64,000 nt of DNA from an uncultured Acidimicrobiales bacterium (GCA_938038815.1 CALHTF010000003.1:1-64000), one strand, 5' to 3'. Counted from the first letter of the stretch, positions 8,404 through 17,825 are shown. Translations and numbers: made by a program. The notes: generated from the sequence alone by a model not told the origin.

Positions 8404-9494
8404 GCCCGCAGGTTACCGAGGGCCGTGTCGTAGTCGGTAACGAGGGTTGCCCAGTCGTACCGGCGTAGGTCGTTGCTCAGTCCGACCGTGCGTTGCCGAT
8501 AGTGGTCGAGGTTGTCGAGAACGTCGCGAAGTCGATCCACAAACCCGCCTTCGTCGTACAACACCACGTCGTGGAATTGTTCGGGCACGATCTCGGGGTA
8601 ACTGAGCCGATTGGGCAGCACGCCGATCGCGCCAGCAACCATGGCCTCCACCATGGCGATGCCAAAGAACTCGTGGTGCACGGCACTGACGACGATGTCC
8701 GATGTCGCCAACAAGGCCACATACGCCTGACGATCGAGAAACCCATGGTGGATCACCCGGTCGCCGAGCCGTTCGATCGCCTCGTGAAACTCCCGAGGGT
8801 CGACCCGTTCGTTCTCCCCTGCGAGCGCGAACCGAAAGTCGTAACCGGCGGCAGCCAGCTGGTCGAGCGCACCGAAGACGGCTCGGGGGTTCTTGTCGTG
8901 GTCCCATCGATGCGACCACAAGATGAGGGGCGGCCCATCGGTGGTTCGGGGCTGGTCACCAATGTCACCCAGCGTTACCCCGACCGGCAGCACCGACGAC
9001 TTTTCCCGCACCGAATCCAGCAGATGTATATGGCCGGCGTCGGGGGCTCGCTTGAGGAGCGTGGCGAGTTCGCCGAAGAGTTCGTCGAGGTGGAACTGCG
9101 AGTTGAAGAACACGTGGTCGGCCGCCACCATCGACACCCAGTTCACCAACGACAGCGCTTCGTCGGGTTGTTGCGACGGGCCGAGCGGGTATGACAGTTG
9201 GTTCTCGTGCATGTACAAGGCAACCGCTGGGTCGCCGACCACTCGACGGGTGAGCCCGAGATACGCAGGAAGGTTGACGAAGTCGCTCACCAACAACACG
9301 TCGGGCTGACCAACCTTGGCAACCACGTCGGCGGTGATCTCGGCGAGGGTTACCGCGGCACCCCGCAAACGCCAGCGCCAGAAGTTCGGATCGTGCGCCA
9401 CCACATGCACCTCGTGTTGGCTGTGCTCGACGAGGCCGTCGGCCCACGATCGGTGCGAGCCGCCGTAGTACGGCTCCACCACAAACACCCTCAC
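8400..9494 (-). CDS. DUF3524 glycosyltransferase, similar to tRNA-queuosine alpha-mannosyltransferase
   Basis: The N-terminus VRVFVVEPYYGGSHRSWADG is the hallmark of the DUF3524 domain, followed by a GT-B fold with the C-terminal donor-site stretch HHEFFGIAMVEAMVAGAIGVLP. Family members include the enzyme that mannosylates queuosine in tRNA (QTMAN/GTDC1). Bacterial members are usually annotated only as glycosyltransferases, so the tRNA role is inference. The ORF is open to 9602, but the GTG at 9494 overlaps the nnr stop as GTGA and gives 364 residues beginning at the conserved motif. Its neighbours are tRNA-modification and metabolite-repair genes. Confidence 0.82.
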   Translation of the reverse strand: MRVFVVEPYYGGSHRSWADGLVEHSQHEVHVVAHDPNFWRWRLRGAAVTLAEITADVVAKVGQPDVLLVSDFVNLPAYLGLTRRVVGDPAVALYMHENQLSYPLGPSQQPDEALSLVNWVSMVAADHVFFNSQFHLDELFGELATLLKRAPDAGHIHLLDSVREKSSVLPVGVTLGDIGDQPRTTDGPPLILWSHRWDHDKNPRAVFGALDQLAAAGYDFRFALAGENERVDPREFHEAIERLGDRVIHHGFLDRQAYVALLATSDIVVSAVHHEFFGIAMVEAMVAGAIGVLPNRLSYPEIVPEQFHDVVLYDEGGFVDRLRDVLDNLDHYRQRTVGLSNDLRRYDWATLVTDYDTALGNLRA

Positions 9495-10861
9495 GACGAC
9501 GCTCGAAGGTCGACCATGGCCTGAGCCACGAGGTGCGGCAGGTCGCTTGCCGTGAGGGTTGGTGCCAAGGTCCCCGCATGGCCATGCACAAAGGCCCCGC
9601 ACGCTGCGGCCGGCCCGAGCTCCATCCCTTGGGCAGCCAACGCACCGATCAGGCCGGCGAGTACGTCGCCCGATCCCGCGGTTGCCAACCGTTGATCGCC
9701 GGCGGTCGAGAGGTACACCGGGCCACCAGGTAAGGCGATCACCGTCGTTGGGCCCTTCAGCAAAACCACCACTCCAAGGGAGTCGGCGAGCCGTTGGGCG
9801 GACCCAATCCGGTCCGAGCCCGGCGGCGCTCCGGTCAGGCGGGCGAACTCACCGTCGTGAGGGGTAAGCACAATCGGACCCGTCCGTTCGCCCAGCACCT
9901 GCGACCCGTTGCTGCGGAGATGTTCGCCAAGGTGCCACAGCGCATCGGCATCGAGCACCACGGGTTGACTCGACCGCCCAATCAGATCGATCAACGCGGA
10001 GGTGAGCGACGGCGACCGGCCAAGACCTGACCCAACGACCAACGCCGCAAAGCGATCGAGGTCGGGGGTTGCGAGGTCGGCCCCGACCGGCGCCAGAACA
10101 ACTTCGGGTAAGCCGGTCATGACCGGGTCATCTCCCAGCACGCTAAGCCGCACATATCCGGCGCCGGCTTGGGCTGCAGCCTGTGCCGCCAACTGAGCGG
10201 CACCTCGCATCCCGGGCGCGCCACCGATCACCCAACACGCCGACTCCCATTTGTGGGCCGCAACCGGGCGGTCGGGCAACCACGAAACAACATCGGAGCG
10301 CTCGACCAGGTAGGCGACCGGATCCACACCATCGATCGGTACGCCAATATCGACCAATCGCAGGTCGCCCGAAGCCGATCGGGCGGGCTCGAACAGTTGG
10401 CCAACTTTGTACCCCGCAAGCACCAAGGTTCGGTCGGCCCGGTTCGGCGACCCGACGGCTGCACCGTCTAGGCCCGAGTATCCTGACGGAATATCGACCG
10501 CCAGCACCGGAACCCCGGGCGGAAATGGTGCGGCTTCGTACTCCCGGCTGATACCGGTTCCGAAGGCGGCGTCGATCACCAAGTCGAGTCGCCGGTTCGA
10601 TCCTGCCTGCACCGCAACACCCGGGACAACCACCGTTACCGCAACACCACGACGGTCGAGGTGGGCGGCCGCGGCGCGCCCGTCGGCACCGTTAGTTCCC
10701 GGACCAGCAACTACCACCACTCGTCGGCCGTATGTTCCGCCCATCATCTGTATGGCGGCCAGGGCAATGTGGCGTCCGACGCGATCGACTATGTGGTCCA
10801 GTGGTTCGTCGAGTCCGGCATCGATCTGCCGCATCTGCTCAGGCGTGACAAGCGGTTGCAT
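9491..10861 (-). CDS. nnr: Bifunctional NAD(P)H-hydrate epimerase / ADP-dependent dehydratase
   Basis: This is a repair enzyme for damaged NAD(P)H. The N-terminal YjeF-N epimerase part (about residues 1-200) contains VVVAGPGTNGADGRAAAAHL. The C-terminal carbohydrate-kinase-like dehydratase contains VIGGAPGMRGAAQLAA, LTPHDGEF and TAGSGDVLAGLIG, the nucleotide and catalytic Asp region. The ORF track starts at TTG 10876. I prefer the ATG at 10861 because GAGGAG lies just upstream, although the spacing is short, giving 456 residues, normal for the fusion. Only about 20 nt separate it from acpS, so it is in the same operon. Confidence 0.93.
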   Translation of the reverse strand: MQPLVTPEQMRQIDAGLDEPLDHIVDRVGRHIALAAIQMMGGTYGRRVVVVAGPGTNGADGRAAAAHLDRRGVAVTVVVPGVAVQAGSNRRLDLVIDAAFGTGISREYEAAPFPPGVPVLAVDIPSGYSGLDGAAVGSPNRADRTLVLAGYKVGQLFEPARSASGDLRLVDIGVPIDGVDPVAYLVERSDVVSWLPDRPVAAHKWESACWVIGGAPGMRGAAQLAAQAAAQAGAGYVRLSVLGDDPVMTGLPEVVLAPVGADLATPDLDRFAALVVGSGLGRSPSLTSALIDLIGRSSQPVVLDADALWHLGEHLRSNGSQVLGERTGPIVLTPHDGEFARLTGAPPGSDRIGSAQRLADSLGVVVLLKGPTTVIALPGGPVYLSTAGDQRLATAGSGDVLAGLIGALAAQGMELGPAAACGAFVHGHAGTLAPTLTASDLPHLVAQAMVDLRASS

Positions 10862-10880
10862 GCACTCCTCAGTCAAGCAC

Positions 10881-11246
10881 CTACAGCGCGACGGCGATCG
10901 CTTGGGCGGTCTGGGAAGTGTGGCTCATCGTCAGGAGCCACTTGCTTACCCCGATCAGGTTGGCGAGTTGCGCGGCGCCGCCGTGCAACGCGACCGATGG
11001 CTTACCCGATTCTTCGCGCAACACCTCGATATCGGCGAAGTTGATGTCGCCAATGCCGACTCCCATGGCTTTCATGACGGCCTCTTTGGCCGCGAACCGC
11101 ACGGCGTACCGTTCGGTCGGATCGTTGGCTGACTCGGCATACGCCCGCTCGCCCTCCCGAAAGAGCTTTTCTTTGAGGCCAGGTGTGCGCTCGAGGGTTT
11201 CGCGAAACCTCGGAACATCGACCAAGTCGTTACCGATACCAATCAT
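10881..11246 (-). CDS. acpS: Holo-[acyl-carrier-protein] synthase
   Basis: AcpS transfers 4'-phosphopantetheine from CoA to acyl carrier protein, switching on fatty acid synthesis. The 121-residue product has the two family signatures: GIGNDLVDVPRF at the N-terminus, with the Mg-binding Asp, and RFAAKEAVMKAMG with the second metal ligand Glu. SGKPSVAL follows. The ATG start at 11246 overlaps the stop of the upstream lipoprotein gene by ATGA. AcpS followed by nnr is a widely conserved gene pair. Confidence 0.95.
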   Translation of the reverse strand: MIGIGNDLVDVPRFRETLERTPGLKEKLFREGERAYAESANDPTERYAVRFAAKEAVMKAMGVGIGDINFADIEVLREESGKPSVALHGGAAQLANLIGVSKWLLTMSHTSQTAQAIAVAL

Positions 11247-11680
11247 GGGAGTACCTCTCCGTCAGCGACCGGTCGTACCCGCAACAAGAGCCCACCGTCA
11301 TCGCTATCTTGCTTTTGCCACAGCCAAACCTGGTTGGTCGACCGAATGATGCCGCGTTCTTCGACAACCTCGACCCCGGTGCGGTCGAGTTCGTCGTAGT
11401 CGTCGCCCGCCATGCTCGCCCGGCCATCGACACACAACACGTCGCCGTCCTGGTCGAGCAGCCGGAAACAGATCTGGAACACGCCGTTGCTGCCCTCGAG
11501 GTAGTAGCCGCCGACCGTGCGGGTGAATCCGTCGGCGTCGACGATGGGACCGCTCGCTTCTTCGATTTCCTCGGCGAACAGACCCGCGTCCTCGCCAGGT
11601 CCACCGTCAGCAGACGAACAGCCCAGCAACGCCAAAGCGAGCATCAGACCGAAGCCAACTCGACGGATCAGAAGCGCCAA
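11243..11680 (-). CDS. Small putative lipoprotein of unknown function
   Basis: A 145-residue protein that I do not recognise. The N-terminus LLIRRVGFGLMLALALLGCSSADGG has a basic start, a hydrophobic core and a lipobox LLGC, so it is predicted to be lipidated and anchored outside the membrane. The mature part is acidic with no repeats. The called start is TTG at 11680, overlapping the glmS-like stop by 13 nt. An in-frame ATG at residue 13 would remove the basic n-region and is less likely. It is coupled to acpS by an ATGA overlap. Confidence 0.7.
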   Translation of the reverse strand: MALLIRRVGFGLMLALALLGCSSADGGPGEDAGLFAEEIEEASGPIVDADGFTRTVGGYYLEGSNGVFQICFRLLDQDGDVLCVDGRASMAGDDYDELDRTGVEVVEERGIIRSTNQVWLWQKQDSDDGGLLLRVRPVADGEVLP

Positions 11681-14600
11681 CGTTCGGCCAGCTTCGCGAC
11701 GTCGAGGGTCAGCAGTTCCGAAATTGGCTGGTTGGCCAGGAGATCTTCGCGGAAGGTCGGTTCGGTTTCGGTAACCGCGTCTCGAATAGCCGAGAACCGG
11801 TTGCGGTAGCCCTGGAGCACACCCCGTGCGGTGCTGGCATCAAGGTGATCCTTGAGTCGAACGTGCAACAAGGTCAGGCCGACGGTGTTGTCGTCTTTGA
11901 TCTCGGGCACGATCACCATCTGGCGATCATCACGACGGCCAACCGAAACCAACAAGCGCTTCTCGGTCGCAACACGGTGCTTGGTACCACGAAGGGTTGG
12001 ATCGCGATCGGTTCGCGACGGAATGCTGAGGCTGATGCCACCCCGGTCGATGATCACGGCGGTGCCGTCGCTGTCGCCATCGGTCATCTCGATGCGGTAG
12101 CGGGTGAAGCCCACAACCTCTTCGACCGCAGGGTCGAGGTCGGCAAGGGTTCGAAGGGCCTTGTAGGTGAGTTGGTCGCGGGGAGCGCCAGCGTCGAGCA
12201 CGGCTTGGGCCAAAGCAACCTGCAGCAGGGTTTCGTCGGTGCGGGAGATACCCACGGTCACCGTCTTCGCCTGGTGCTTGATGGCATCGATCGGGCGGGT
12301 GAGTTCTTCGATCGCCAGCGACAACGTACTCACCAGGTCTTCGATCGCCACGGCTGGGGTCCCGGCCTTACCGAACTCGAGCTGGTACGACTCGATCGAC
12401 AGCTGGCCAGTGGCGTACCGAAACTGCGACGCAAGACGCGCTGCGGTGCTCGGTTCGATGTTGCCGTTGAGATTGCCGGTGCGAAGCTGATCAAAGTAGG
12501 TGTCAGCGAGCGGCTTGAGCTGAGGCTTCAGGTACTCGATGAGGTCTTCGCGCTCCTCGGCAGGCACCGCTGCAGCTTGCTCGATGGCGCTGCGAGCTTC
12601 GCGCAGCGGTTGAGCAAACGAGTCGATGGTGCGAGCTGATTCGTATCCGAACAGGTGACCCGCCATCGCGCTGAGGACAAAAGCCAAGCGAGGATGAACC
12701 TCGGGAACGTGAATAACGTCGAGGGCCGCGTTGAACCGCGACTCCCCTTCGTTGGCGATCACGATTGGCGCCGCCTTGTGCGCACGGTAAATCGCCACCT
12801 CTTTGGCCACGTCGTCGGCCGTACTACCGACCAGACCAGCGGCACAGACCAAGATCATTGGTTCGGCCGAGAGGTCGATGTGCTTTTTGTCTTCGGTTAC
12901 GTCGACGGCGATCGACTTGTAGCAAAGCTCGGAGAGTTTGATTCGCAGCTCACGAGCGGAGATGTGATTCGGGCCGTTACCGACGACCGCCCAGTACTTT
13001 CGGCTCGGCGCGTGACGACGGGTGGTCTCGGCGATGGTCTCTTGGATCTTGAGGACCCCTTCCATCGCTTCGGGCAGACGGCGCAACTCGGCCAGCAGTT
13101 CGCTGCGGCTCTGGTCGTCGCCGTTGCCGGTGAGTTCGGACACCTTCAATGCCAGCAACACACCAGCGGCGATCTGGGCGTAGAACGCCTTGGTCGACGC
13201 AACACTCATCTCGACGTCGCGACCGTCGGAGGTGTACAGAACGCCGTCGGCCTTGTCGGTGAGGTCGCTGTTACGACGGTTCACGATGGCGATCACCGCT
13301 GCTCCCCGACCACGGATGACGTCGACGGTGCGGTTGGTATCGGTGGTGGTTCCCGACTGGCTGATCGCGATGGCCAGCGTGTCGGACATATCGTTGCGCA
13401 ATCCAAAGCCGGAGAGTTCGGTGGCCGGGAGCGCATCCACATGGATCGGCGACTCGGCGAGTTCGTCGGCCAGGATCGTGGCGAGGCTCTCGCCCGCGAC
13501 CGCGGCCGTTCCCTGGCCAATCACCAAGATCTCGCGAATCGAACCGGTGCTCAGCCGTTCGACGATGTCGGTCGGGATCGTATCGGTGCCCAGCTGCACG
13601 GCAAGTTGTTTGCCACGGTCGGCGATCTTGCCGCGAAGGGTCTTGCGAAACGACTTCGGGGCTTCGGTGATTTCCTTAAGCAGGTAGTGCCGGTAGTTAC
13701 CACGGTCGATATCACGGGTGGTGATCTGGGCGGTCACCACGTCGTCTTCGGTCACCGGAAGGTCGGTACCGTCATAGGCCTTGCGAACAATGCCTTCGAT
13801 GGTTCCGGCCGCTGCTGCGTTGAGATCGATGATCTGGCCGCGGCTGGCGTTGGGGTTCGAGGGGTTACCCGGGGTCTCGCCATCCATGCGCAGGTAGCGG
13901 GAGGTCTCTTCGACCACGCCATACGGCTCGCTGGCGATGATGAAGCTATCTTCGGCCAACCCGACGTACAGCGCTTGGCCGCTGCCGCGCAGTGCAAGCT
14001 GCAGGTGGTCGGCGGCTTCGGCGGAGTTGCTGGCGATCGCCACCGATCCTTCGAGTCCGGCGACGGTGCGCCGGAATGCTTCAGTCACGTCGTGGTCGGC
14101 GAGGTAGTTCGACATGAGGGTCGGAATGACCTTGGCGTCGGTGGTGATCTCTTCGTCGATCGACAAGCCTTCGGCGGCGATCACATCGGCAAAGTTGTCG
14201 ACGTCGCCGTTGAGTACCGCGGTGCAGTACGGGCCTTGGCGATCGTCGACCTGCTCGCTGTTCAGCGGGTGAGCGTTGGGTTCAGAGACAATGCCGACGC
14301 TCGCCCAGCGGGTGTGGCCGAGCACGACGGTTTGGGCCGTCTCGTTGTCGATCGCTTGGCGCAACAGGTCGTCGGCCGCGATCGCCGATCGGATGAAGCT
14401 GGTGTTGTCGCCGAGTTCGCCGATCTCGGCGGCCATTTTGTACACGAAGCTGAGCTTGTTCCCGACCACCCGAACCGCGGCGTTGGTGAACAACTTGTTA
14501 TGGGTGCGTTCCTCAAGGGCGGCGATTACCGCCGCAGAATCCAGATCGAGGCCATGGTTACGAACCAGCAGATGGAGCCCCGCGGAGTCACGGCCTCGGA

Positions 14601-15096
14601 CCTCAAGGCGGTCGAGGGCCGACAAGGCCTGTTGAACGGCGGTCATCGTCTCGATGGCCGACAGCTTGGCCTCGGGGCCAGACAGCTTCTCGACCTCAAC
14701 CGCGGTACGGAGCCGGTCGCGTTCGATTCCCCACGCGTGGTCCTTGACCAAGATGAAGGCTTCGTTGACCCGTTCGAGGTCGGCGTCGAACTGGCCCTCG
14801 TTGAGGCGAATCTCCAGCAGGTCGATCTGGTCGCTGACCGATGTCGACAACGCCGTTACCTCGGTGACCAGGTCGGGGCTACCAAGCATGGCTCGTACCC
14901 CGGGAACACCCCGCAGCAAATCGTTGCATTGGCCAAGTGACTCGGCGACCGCTACCAGTCGGTCCGCCAGGCCGGTCGATTCGTCGGCCAAAGCAAGTAA
15001 CTCTTGTTGCGCCAGGCGTAGCGGAGCGAGGACTTCTTGGTTTGCGGGTACAGAGCGCTCAGAACGGCGCTGGACAACTGCGATTATTCCGCACAT
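11668..15096 (-). CDS. Oversized GlmS-like glucosamine-6-phosphate synthase / SIS-domain protein
   Basis: This 1142-residue protein, nearly twice the usual length of GlmS (about 610), has its hallmarks in order. These are Cys2 of MCGIIAVV as glutaminase nucleophile, RGRDSAGL (about 168-174), GHTRWASVG (260-268), the oxyanion segment LNGDVDN, KEITEAP, a first SIS domain with SQSGTTTDT (579-587) and STKAFYAQ, and a second SIS domain with SELCYKS and DKKHIDL. Between MCGIIAVV and the next glutaminase motif lies an insertion of about 150 helical residues, and a further 200-300 residues follow the SIS part. The usual CGTS loop reads GQGTA. It sits beside glmM, so it probably makes glucosamine-6-phosphate from fructose-6-phosphate and glutamine. 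The extra parts may be regulatory. Confidence 0.85.
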   Translation of the reverse strand: MCGIIAVVQRRSERSVPANQEVLAPLRLAQQELLALADESTGLADRLVAVAESLGQCNDLLRGVPGVRAMLGSPDLVTEVTALSTSVSDQIDLLEIRLNEGQFDADLERVNEAFILVKDHAWGIERDRLRTAVEVEKLSGPEAKLSAIETMTAVQQALSALDRLEVRGRDSAGLHLLVRNHGLDLDSAAVIAALEERTHNKLFTNAAVRVVGNKLSFVYKMAAEIGELGDNTSFIRSAIAADDLLRQAIDNETAQTVVLGHTRWASVGIVSEPNAHPLNSEQVDDRQGPYCTAVLNGDVDNFADVIAAEGLSIDEEITTDAKVIPTLMSNYLADHDVTEAFRRTVAGLEGSVAIASNSAEAADHLQLALRGSGQALYVGLAEDSFIIASEPYGVVEETSRYLRMDGETPGNPSNPNASRGQIIDLNAAAAGTIEGIVRKAYDGTDLPVTEDDVVTAQITTRDIDRGNYRHYLLKEITEAPKSFRKTLRGKIADRGKQLAVQLGTDTIPTDIVERLSTGSIREILVIGQGTAAVAGESLATILADELAESPIHVDALPATELSGFGLRNDMSDTLAIAISQSGTTTDTNRTVDVIRGRGAAVIAIVNRRNSDLTDKADGVLYTSDGRDVEMSVASTKAFYAQIAAGVLLALKVSELTGNGDDQSRSELLAELRRLPEAMEGVLKIQETIAETTRRHAPSRKYWAVVGNGPNHISARELRIKLSELCYKSIAVDVTEDKKHIDLSAEPMILVCAAGLVGSTADDVAKEVAIYRAHKAAPIVIANEGESRFNAALDVIHVPEVHPRLAFVLSAMAGHLFGYESARTIDSFAQPLREARSAIEQAAAVPAEEREDLIEYLKPQLKPLADTYFDQLRTGNLNGNIEPSTAARLASQFRYATGQLSIESYQLEFGKAGTPAVAIEDLVSTLSLAIEELTRPIDAIKHQAKTVTVGISRTDETLLQVALAQAVLDAGAPRDQLTYKALRTLADLDPAVEEVVGFTRYRIEMTDGDSDGTAVIIDRGGISLSIPSRTDRDPTLRGTKHRVATEKRLLVSVGRRDDRQMVIVPEIKDDNTVGLTLLHVRLKDHLDASTARGVLQGYRNRFSAIRDAVTETEPTFREDLLANQPISELLTLDVAKLAERWRF

Positions 15097-15217
15097 ACGT
15101 GTGGTTTTCCTTCGGAAGTGACTTCGTTACCATCGGCCCACGACGACCTTAGCTTACGACTTGCCGCACAAACTTTTGCCTCGCGGCACCTCGAGGTCGC
15201 CACCCTCCGGTGCCACC

Positions 15218-16558
15218 TCAGGTCAGCGCTTCAACCGCTTTCACCAGCTGGTCAGCCGACTGCTGCGCCCGCTCGGTGGTAGCCGCTTCAACCATGACGC
15301 GAATCAACGGTTCGGTCCCCGATTCACGGATCAGAACTCGACCATCGTCGCCGAACTCGGCTTCGACCTCGGCGATCGCCGGTGCGAGTTTGTCGTGCAG
15401 ATCGGCAATCTTCTCGGCGACCCGAATGTTCTCGAGTACTTGGGGGAAGCGAGTCATTACGCCTGAGGCGAGTGCAGCAAAGGACGTGCCGCTTCGCCGG
15501 AACAGATCGGTGACCATGAGCGAGGTCAACAAGCCATCGCCGGTCGTTGCCCAGTCGCGGAAAATGACGTGGCCCGATTGTTCTCCGCCAAGGCCAAAGC
15601 CACCGGCATCGAGCGCTTCGAGTACGTACCGGTCGCCGACCTTGGTATCTACGACGGTGATTCCCGCGGCGGTCATCGCTCGGCGGAAACCCAGATTCGA
15701 CATCACGGTCACGACAACGGTGTTGTGGGCGAGCATGTCCCGGTCGGCCATGTCGGCCGCACACATGGCGATCAGCTGATCGCCATCGACGATCTCGCCG
15801 GTGCCATCGACTGCGAGGACCCGATCGGCGTCGCCATCGTAGCCAAACCCGAGGTCCGCCCCGTGTTCCACCACCGCGGCTTGCAAGCTTTCGAGATGGG
15901 TCGAGCCACAGCCGCGGTTGATGTTTTGGCCATCAGGTTCGGTAGCGAGAGCTACAACGTCGGCGCCGAGGCTGGCAAACACGGTTGGGGCCACGGCCGA
16001 GTTCGAGCCATTTGCGCAGTCGAGCACCACCTTGGTGCCCGCGAACTGTCGCCCTTCGGTTGCCTTGACGACCGCTTCCACGTAGCGCCGAAGCTCGGCG
16101 GTCGAGTCGGCGCCACTCGGACCGGCGGCTAAGACAGTGGCCAACGAATCGGCGACCGTACCCGAGTCAAGCAAGGCGTCGAGTTCGCCTTGAATCTGAT
16201 CCTGCACATCGTCGTTGAGCTTGAGGCCCCCAGCAGCAAACAACTTGATGCCGTTGTCCTGATAAGGGTTGTGCGACGCCGAGATCATGGCGCCGGGCAC
16301 GTTGTCGGCGGCCGACAACCACGCCACGGCAGGAGTCGGCACGACGCCGAGCAGACCAATCGTTGCGCCAGCCGAAGCGAAGCCGGCACCCAACGCCGCC
16401 TCGAAGTCCGGACCCGATTCGCGGGTATCGCGCCCGATCAGAAAACGGTCGCCACCCAAAACCGTGGCGGCGGCCACACCCAGGGCGTACACAAACTCGG
16501 TGGTGAGCTTTGTGTATGCCTCGGCGCGCACGCCATCAGTACCGAACCGAAGACTCAT
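15218..16558 (-). CDS. glmM: Phosphoglucosamine mutase
   Basis: GlmM converts glucosamine-6-phosphate to glucosamine-1-phosphate on the way to UDP-GlcNAc and peptidoglycan. The 446-residue protein has the family start LRFGTDGVR, the catalytic phosphoserine loop SASHNPYQDNGIK, the Mg-binding GYDGDADRV, the sugar loop GGEQSGH and the phosphate-binding RESGTEPLIRVM. The start is ATG at 16558. It lies between the rplM-rpsI pair and the GlmS-like gene, a common actinobacterial arrangement. Confidence 0.96.
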   Translation of the reverse strand: MSLRFGTDGVRAEAYTKLTTEFVYALGVAAATVLGGDRFLIGRDTRESGPDFEAALGAGFASAGATIGLLGVVPTPAVAWLSAADNVPGAMISASHNPYQDNGIKLFAAGGLKLNDDVQDQIQGELDALLDSGTVADSLATVLAAGPSGADSTAELRRYVEAVVKATEGRQFAGTKVVLDCANGSNSAVAPTVFASLGADVVALATEPDGQNINRGCGSTHLESLQAAVVEHGADLGFGYDGDADRVLAVDGTGEIVDGDQLIAMCAADMADRDMLAHNTVVVTVMSNLGFRRAMTAAGITVVDTKVGDRYVLEALDAGGFGLGGEQSGHVIFRDWATTGDGLLTSLMVTDLFRRSGTSFAALASGVMTRFPQVLENIRVAEKIADLHDKLAPAIAEVEAEFGDDGRVLIRESGTEPLIRVMVEAATTERAQQSADQLVKAVEALT

Positions 16559-16627
16559 AGAGTCTCCAATCGGCGGAAGTGGGGTCTAGACAAGTTACGA
16601 ACCGGGGAAGTCCGAACGAGGAGCGAA

Positions 16628-17020
16628 TTAACGCTTCGAGTACTGCGGAGCCTTTCGGGCCTTCTTGAGACCGTACTTCTTGCTTTCCTTCTTCCGTGGA
16701 TCACGGGTGAGAAAGCCGGCCCGCTTCAGCGGTTCGCGAAGCTCGCTGTCGAGGCCAACAAGACCACGAGCGATTCCCAGACGCACTGCGCCAGCTTGGC
16801 CACTCGGGCCGCCGCCGTGAGCGGTGACATCGATGTCGTAGCTTCCTTCGGTCTCGGTGACCTGGAAGGGCTCCATGACATGCATCCGGTGCGAAGCGTT
16901 CGGGAAGAAGTCCTCGATCGCCCGTCCGTTGACGGTTACGGTGCCGCTTCCGCTACGGAAACGAACACGAGCTACTGCGCGCTTGCGGCGACCGGTTGAC
17001 TGAATGAGTGGTGTCGTCAT
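16628..17020 (-). CDS. rpsI: 30S ribosomal protein S9
   Basis: A 130-residue S9 with the typical [16 protein letters not shown] and the invariant C-terminal APQYSKR, whose last Arg reaches the ribosomal P site. It follows rplM by 19 nt in the classic rplM-rpsI operon and has an ATG start at 17020. Confidence 0.97.
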   Translation of the reverse strand: MTTPLIQSTGRRKRAVARVRFRSGSGTVTVNGRAIEDFFPNASHRMHVMEPFQVTETEGSYDIDVTAHGGGPSGQAGAVRLGIARGLVGLDSELREPLKRAGFLTRDPRKKESKKYGLKKARKAPQYSKR

Positions 17021-17039
17021 GAAAGTGATTCCTTGAGCT

Positions 17040-17495
17040 TCAGTCGCTCACGCGAGCCCGGGCGTGTTCGAACACGATGGGCGTTGGGTTCTGTGATTCG
17101 TGCGGGTGCGTCGGGCCGGCGTAGACCTTCAGCTTGTTGATCTGGGCGTTGGCCAAACGGGTCTTGGGCAGCATGCCTTTGACGGTTTTGCGGACCGCTT
17201 CGGCCGGCTGGTCGGCCAAGAAGTCAGCGTAGGTGCGTGACTTGATGCCGCCGGGGAAACCCGAGTGGCGGTAGACCATCTTGCGCTCGGCCTTGTTCGA
17301 GGTAAGAACAACCTTGTCGGCGTTGATGATGATCACGTGATCGCCGGTGTCGAGGTTGGGCGTGTAGGTGGGTTTGTGCTTGCCACGAAGGATGGTGGCA
17401 ACCTCGGTAGCGATGCGGCCAAGGACCATGCCTTCGGCATCGACAACGTGCCACGCACGCTGAATTTCTCCGGCTTTTGGTGTGTAGGTGGACAC
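17040..17495 (-). CDS. rplM: 50S ribosomal protein L13
   Basis: The 151-residue L13 shows [39 protein letters not shown] and the C-terminal [12 protein letters not shown]. The ORF is open much further upstream (to 18305), but that part is non-homologous and overlaps the promoter region. The GTG at 17495 ([10 protein letters not shown]) is the sensible start, and GAGAG lies upstream. It is the first gene of the rplM-rpsI operon. A promoter-like sequence and a leader hairpin lie just upstream. Confidence 0.96.
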   Translation of the reverse strand: MSTYTPKAGEIQRAWHVVDAEGMVLGRIATEVATILRGKHKPTYTPNLDTGDHVIIINADKVVLTSNKAERKMVYRHSGFPGGIKSRTYADFLADQPAEAVRKTVKGMLPKTRLANAQINKLKVYAGPTHPHESQNPTPIVFEHARARVSD

Positions 17496-17541
17496 AGCGA
17501 CTCTCGCAGTAGGGGTTGGCGTACAGGTCTCGCATACAAAT

Positions 17542-17562
17542 GGAGCCGGCAACGCCGACTCC
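17542..17562 (-). promoter_or_regulatory. Leader hairpin upstream of rplM
   Basis: On the minus strand GGAGTCGGC, loop GTT, then GCCGGCTCC forms a 9-bp stem with a single G-U pair. It lies between the proposed promoter and the rplM start, where ribosomal-protein autoregulatory structures occur. Its role is inferred only from position and stability. Confidence 0.45.
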
Positions 17563-17589
17563 GCGAAACGTACAGAACGTAAGGGGGTA

Positions 17590-17618
17590 ACGATATGGCC
17601 GAAACAGGCCAATCGCAA
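17590..17618 (-). promoter_or_regulatory. Candidate promoter of the rplM-rpsI operon
   Basis: On the minus strand TTGCGA and TATCGT are separated by 17 bp, a good fit to a housekeeping sigma factor site. The predicted transcript start would leave a leader of about 90 nt containing the hairpin at 17542-17562. The spacer includes a small GGCC-TGTTTC-GGCC inverted repeat. Confidence 0.45.
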
Positions 17619-17825
17619 AGCCGCGCACCAACAACCCCAACAGGAATTTTCGGGCCGCGGAAGCCCAGTTTTGGCCTCACCGAGCCCAAAACCCACCGCT
17701 CGGGACCCCAAAACCGCTCGCAGTAGGCCATCTACCGGCGCAAATGAGCCGTTTGGCCAATGAAAACCCGCTCGATTCGGTGGGACTCTGGGCCTCCGCC
17801 CGATTCTCCCCTCACAAGGATTACC

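Noticed and set aside
12655-14940. 761-residue plus-strand ORF
   Set aside because: It is wholly antisense to the GlmS-like gene, whose frame contains clear conserved motifs; the long antisense frame is a by-product of GC-rich codon use.
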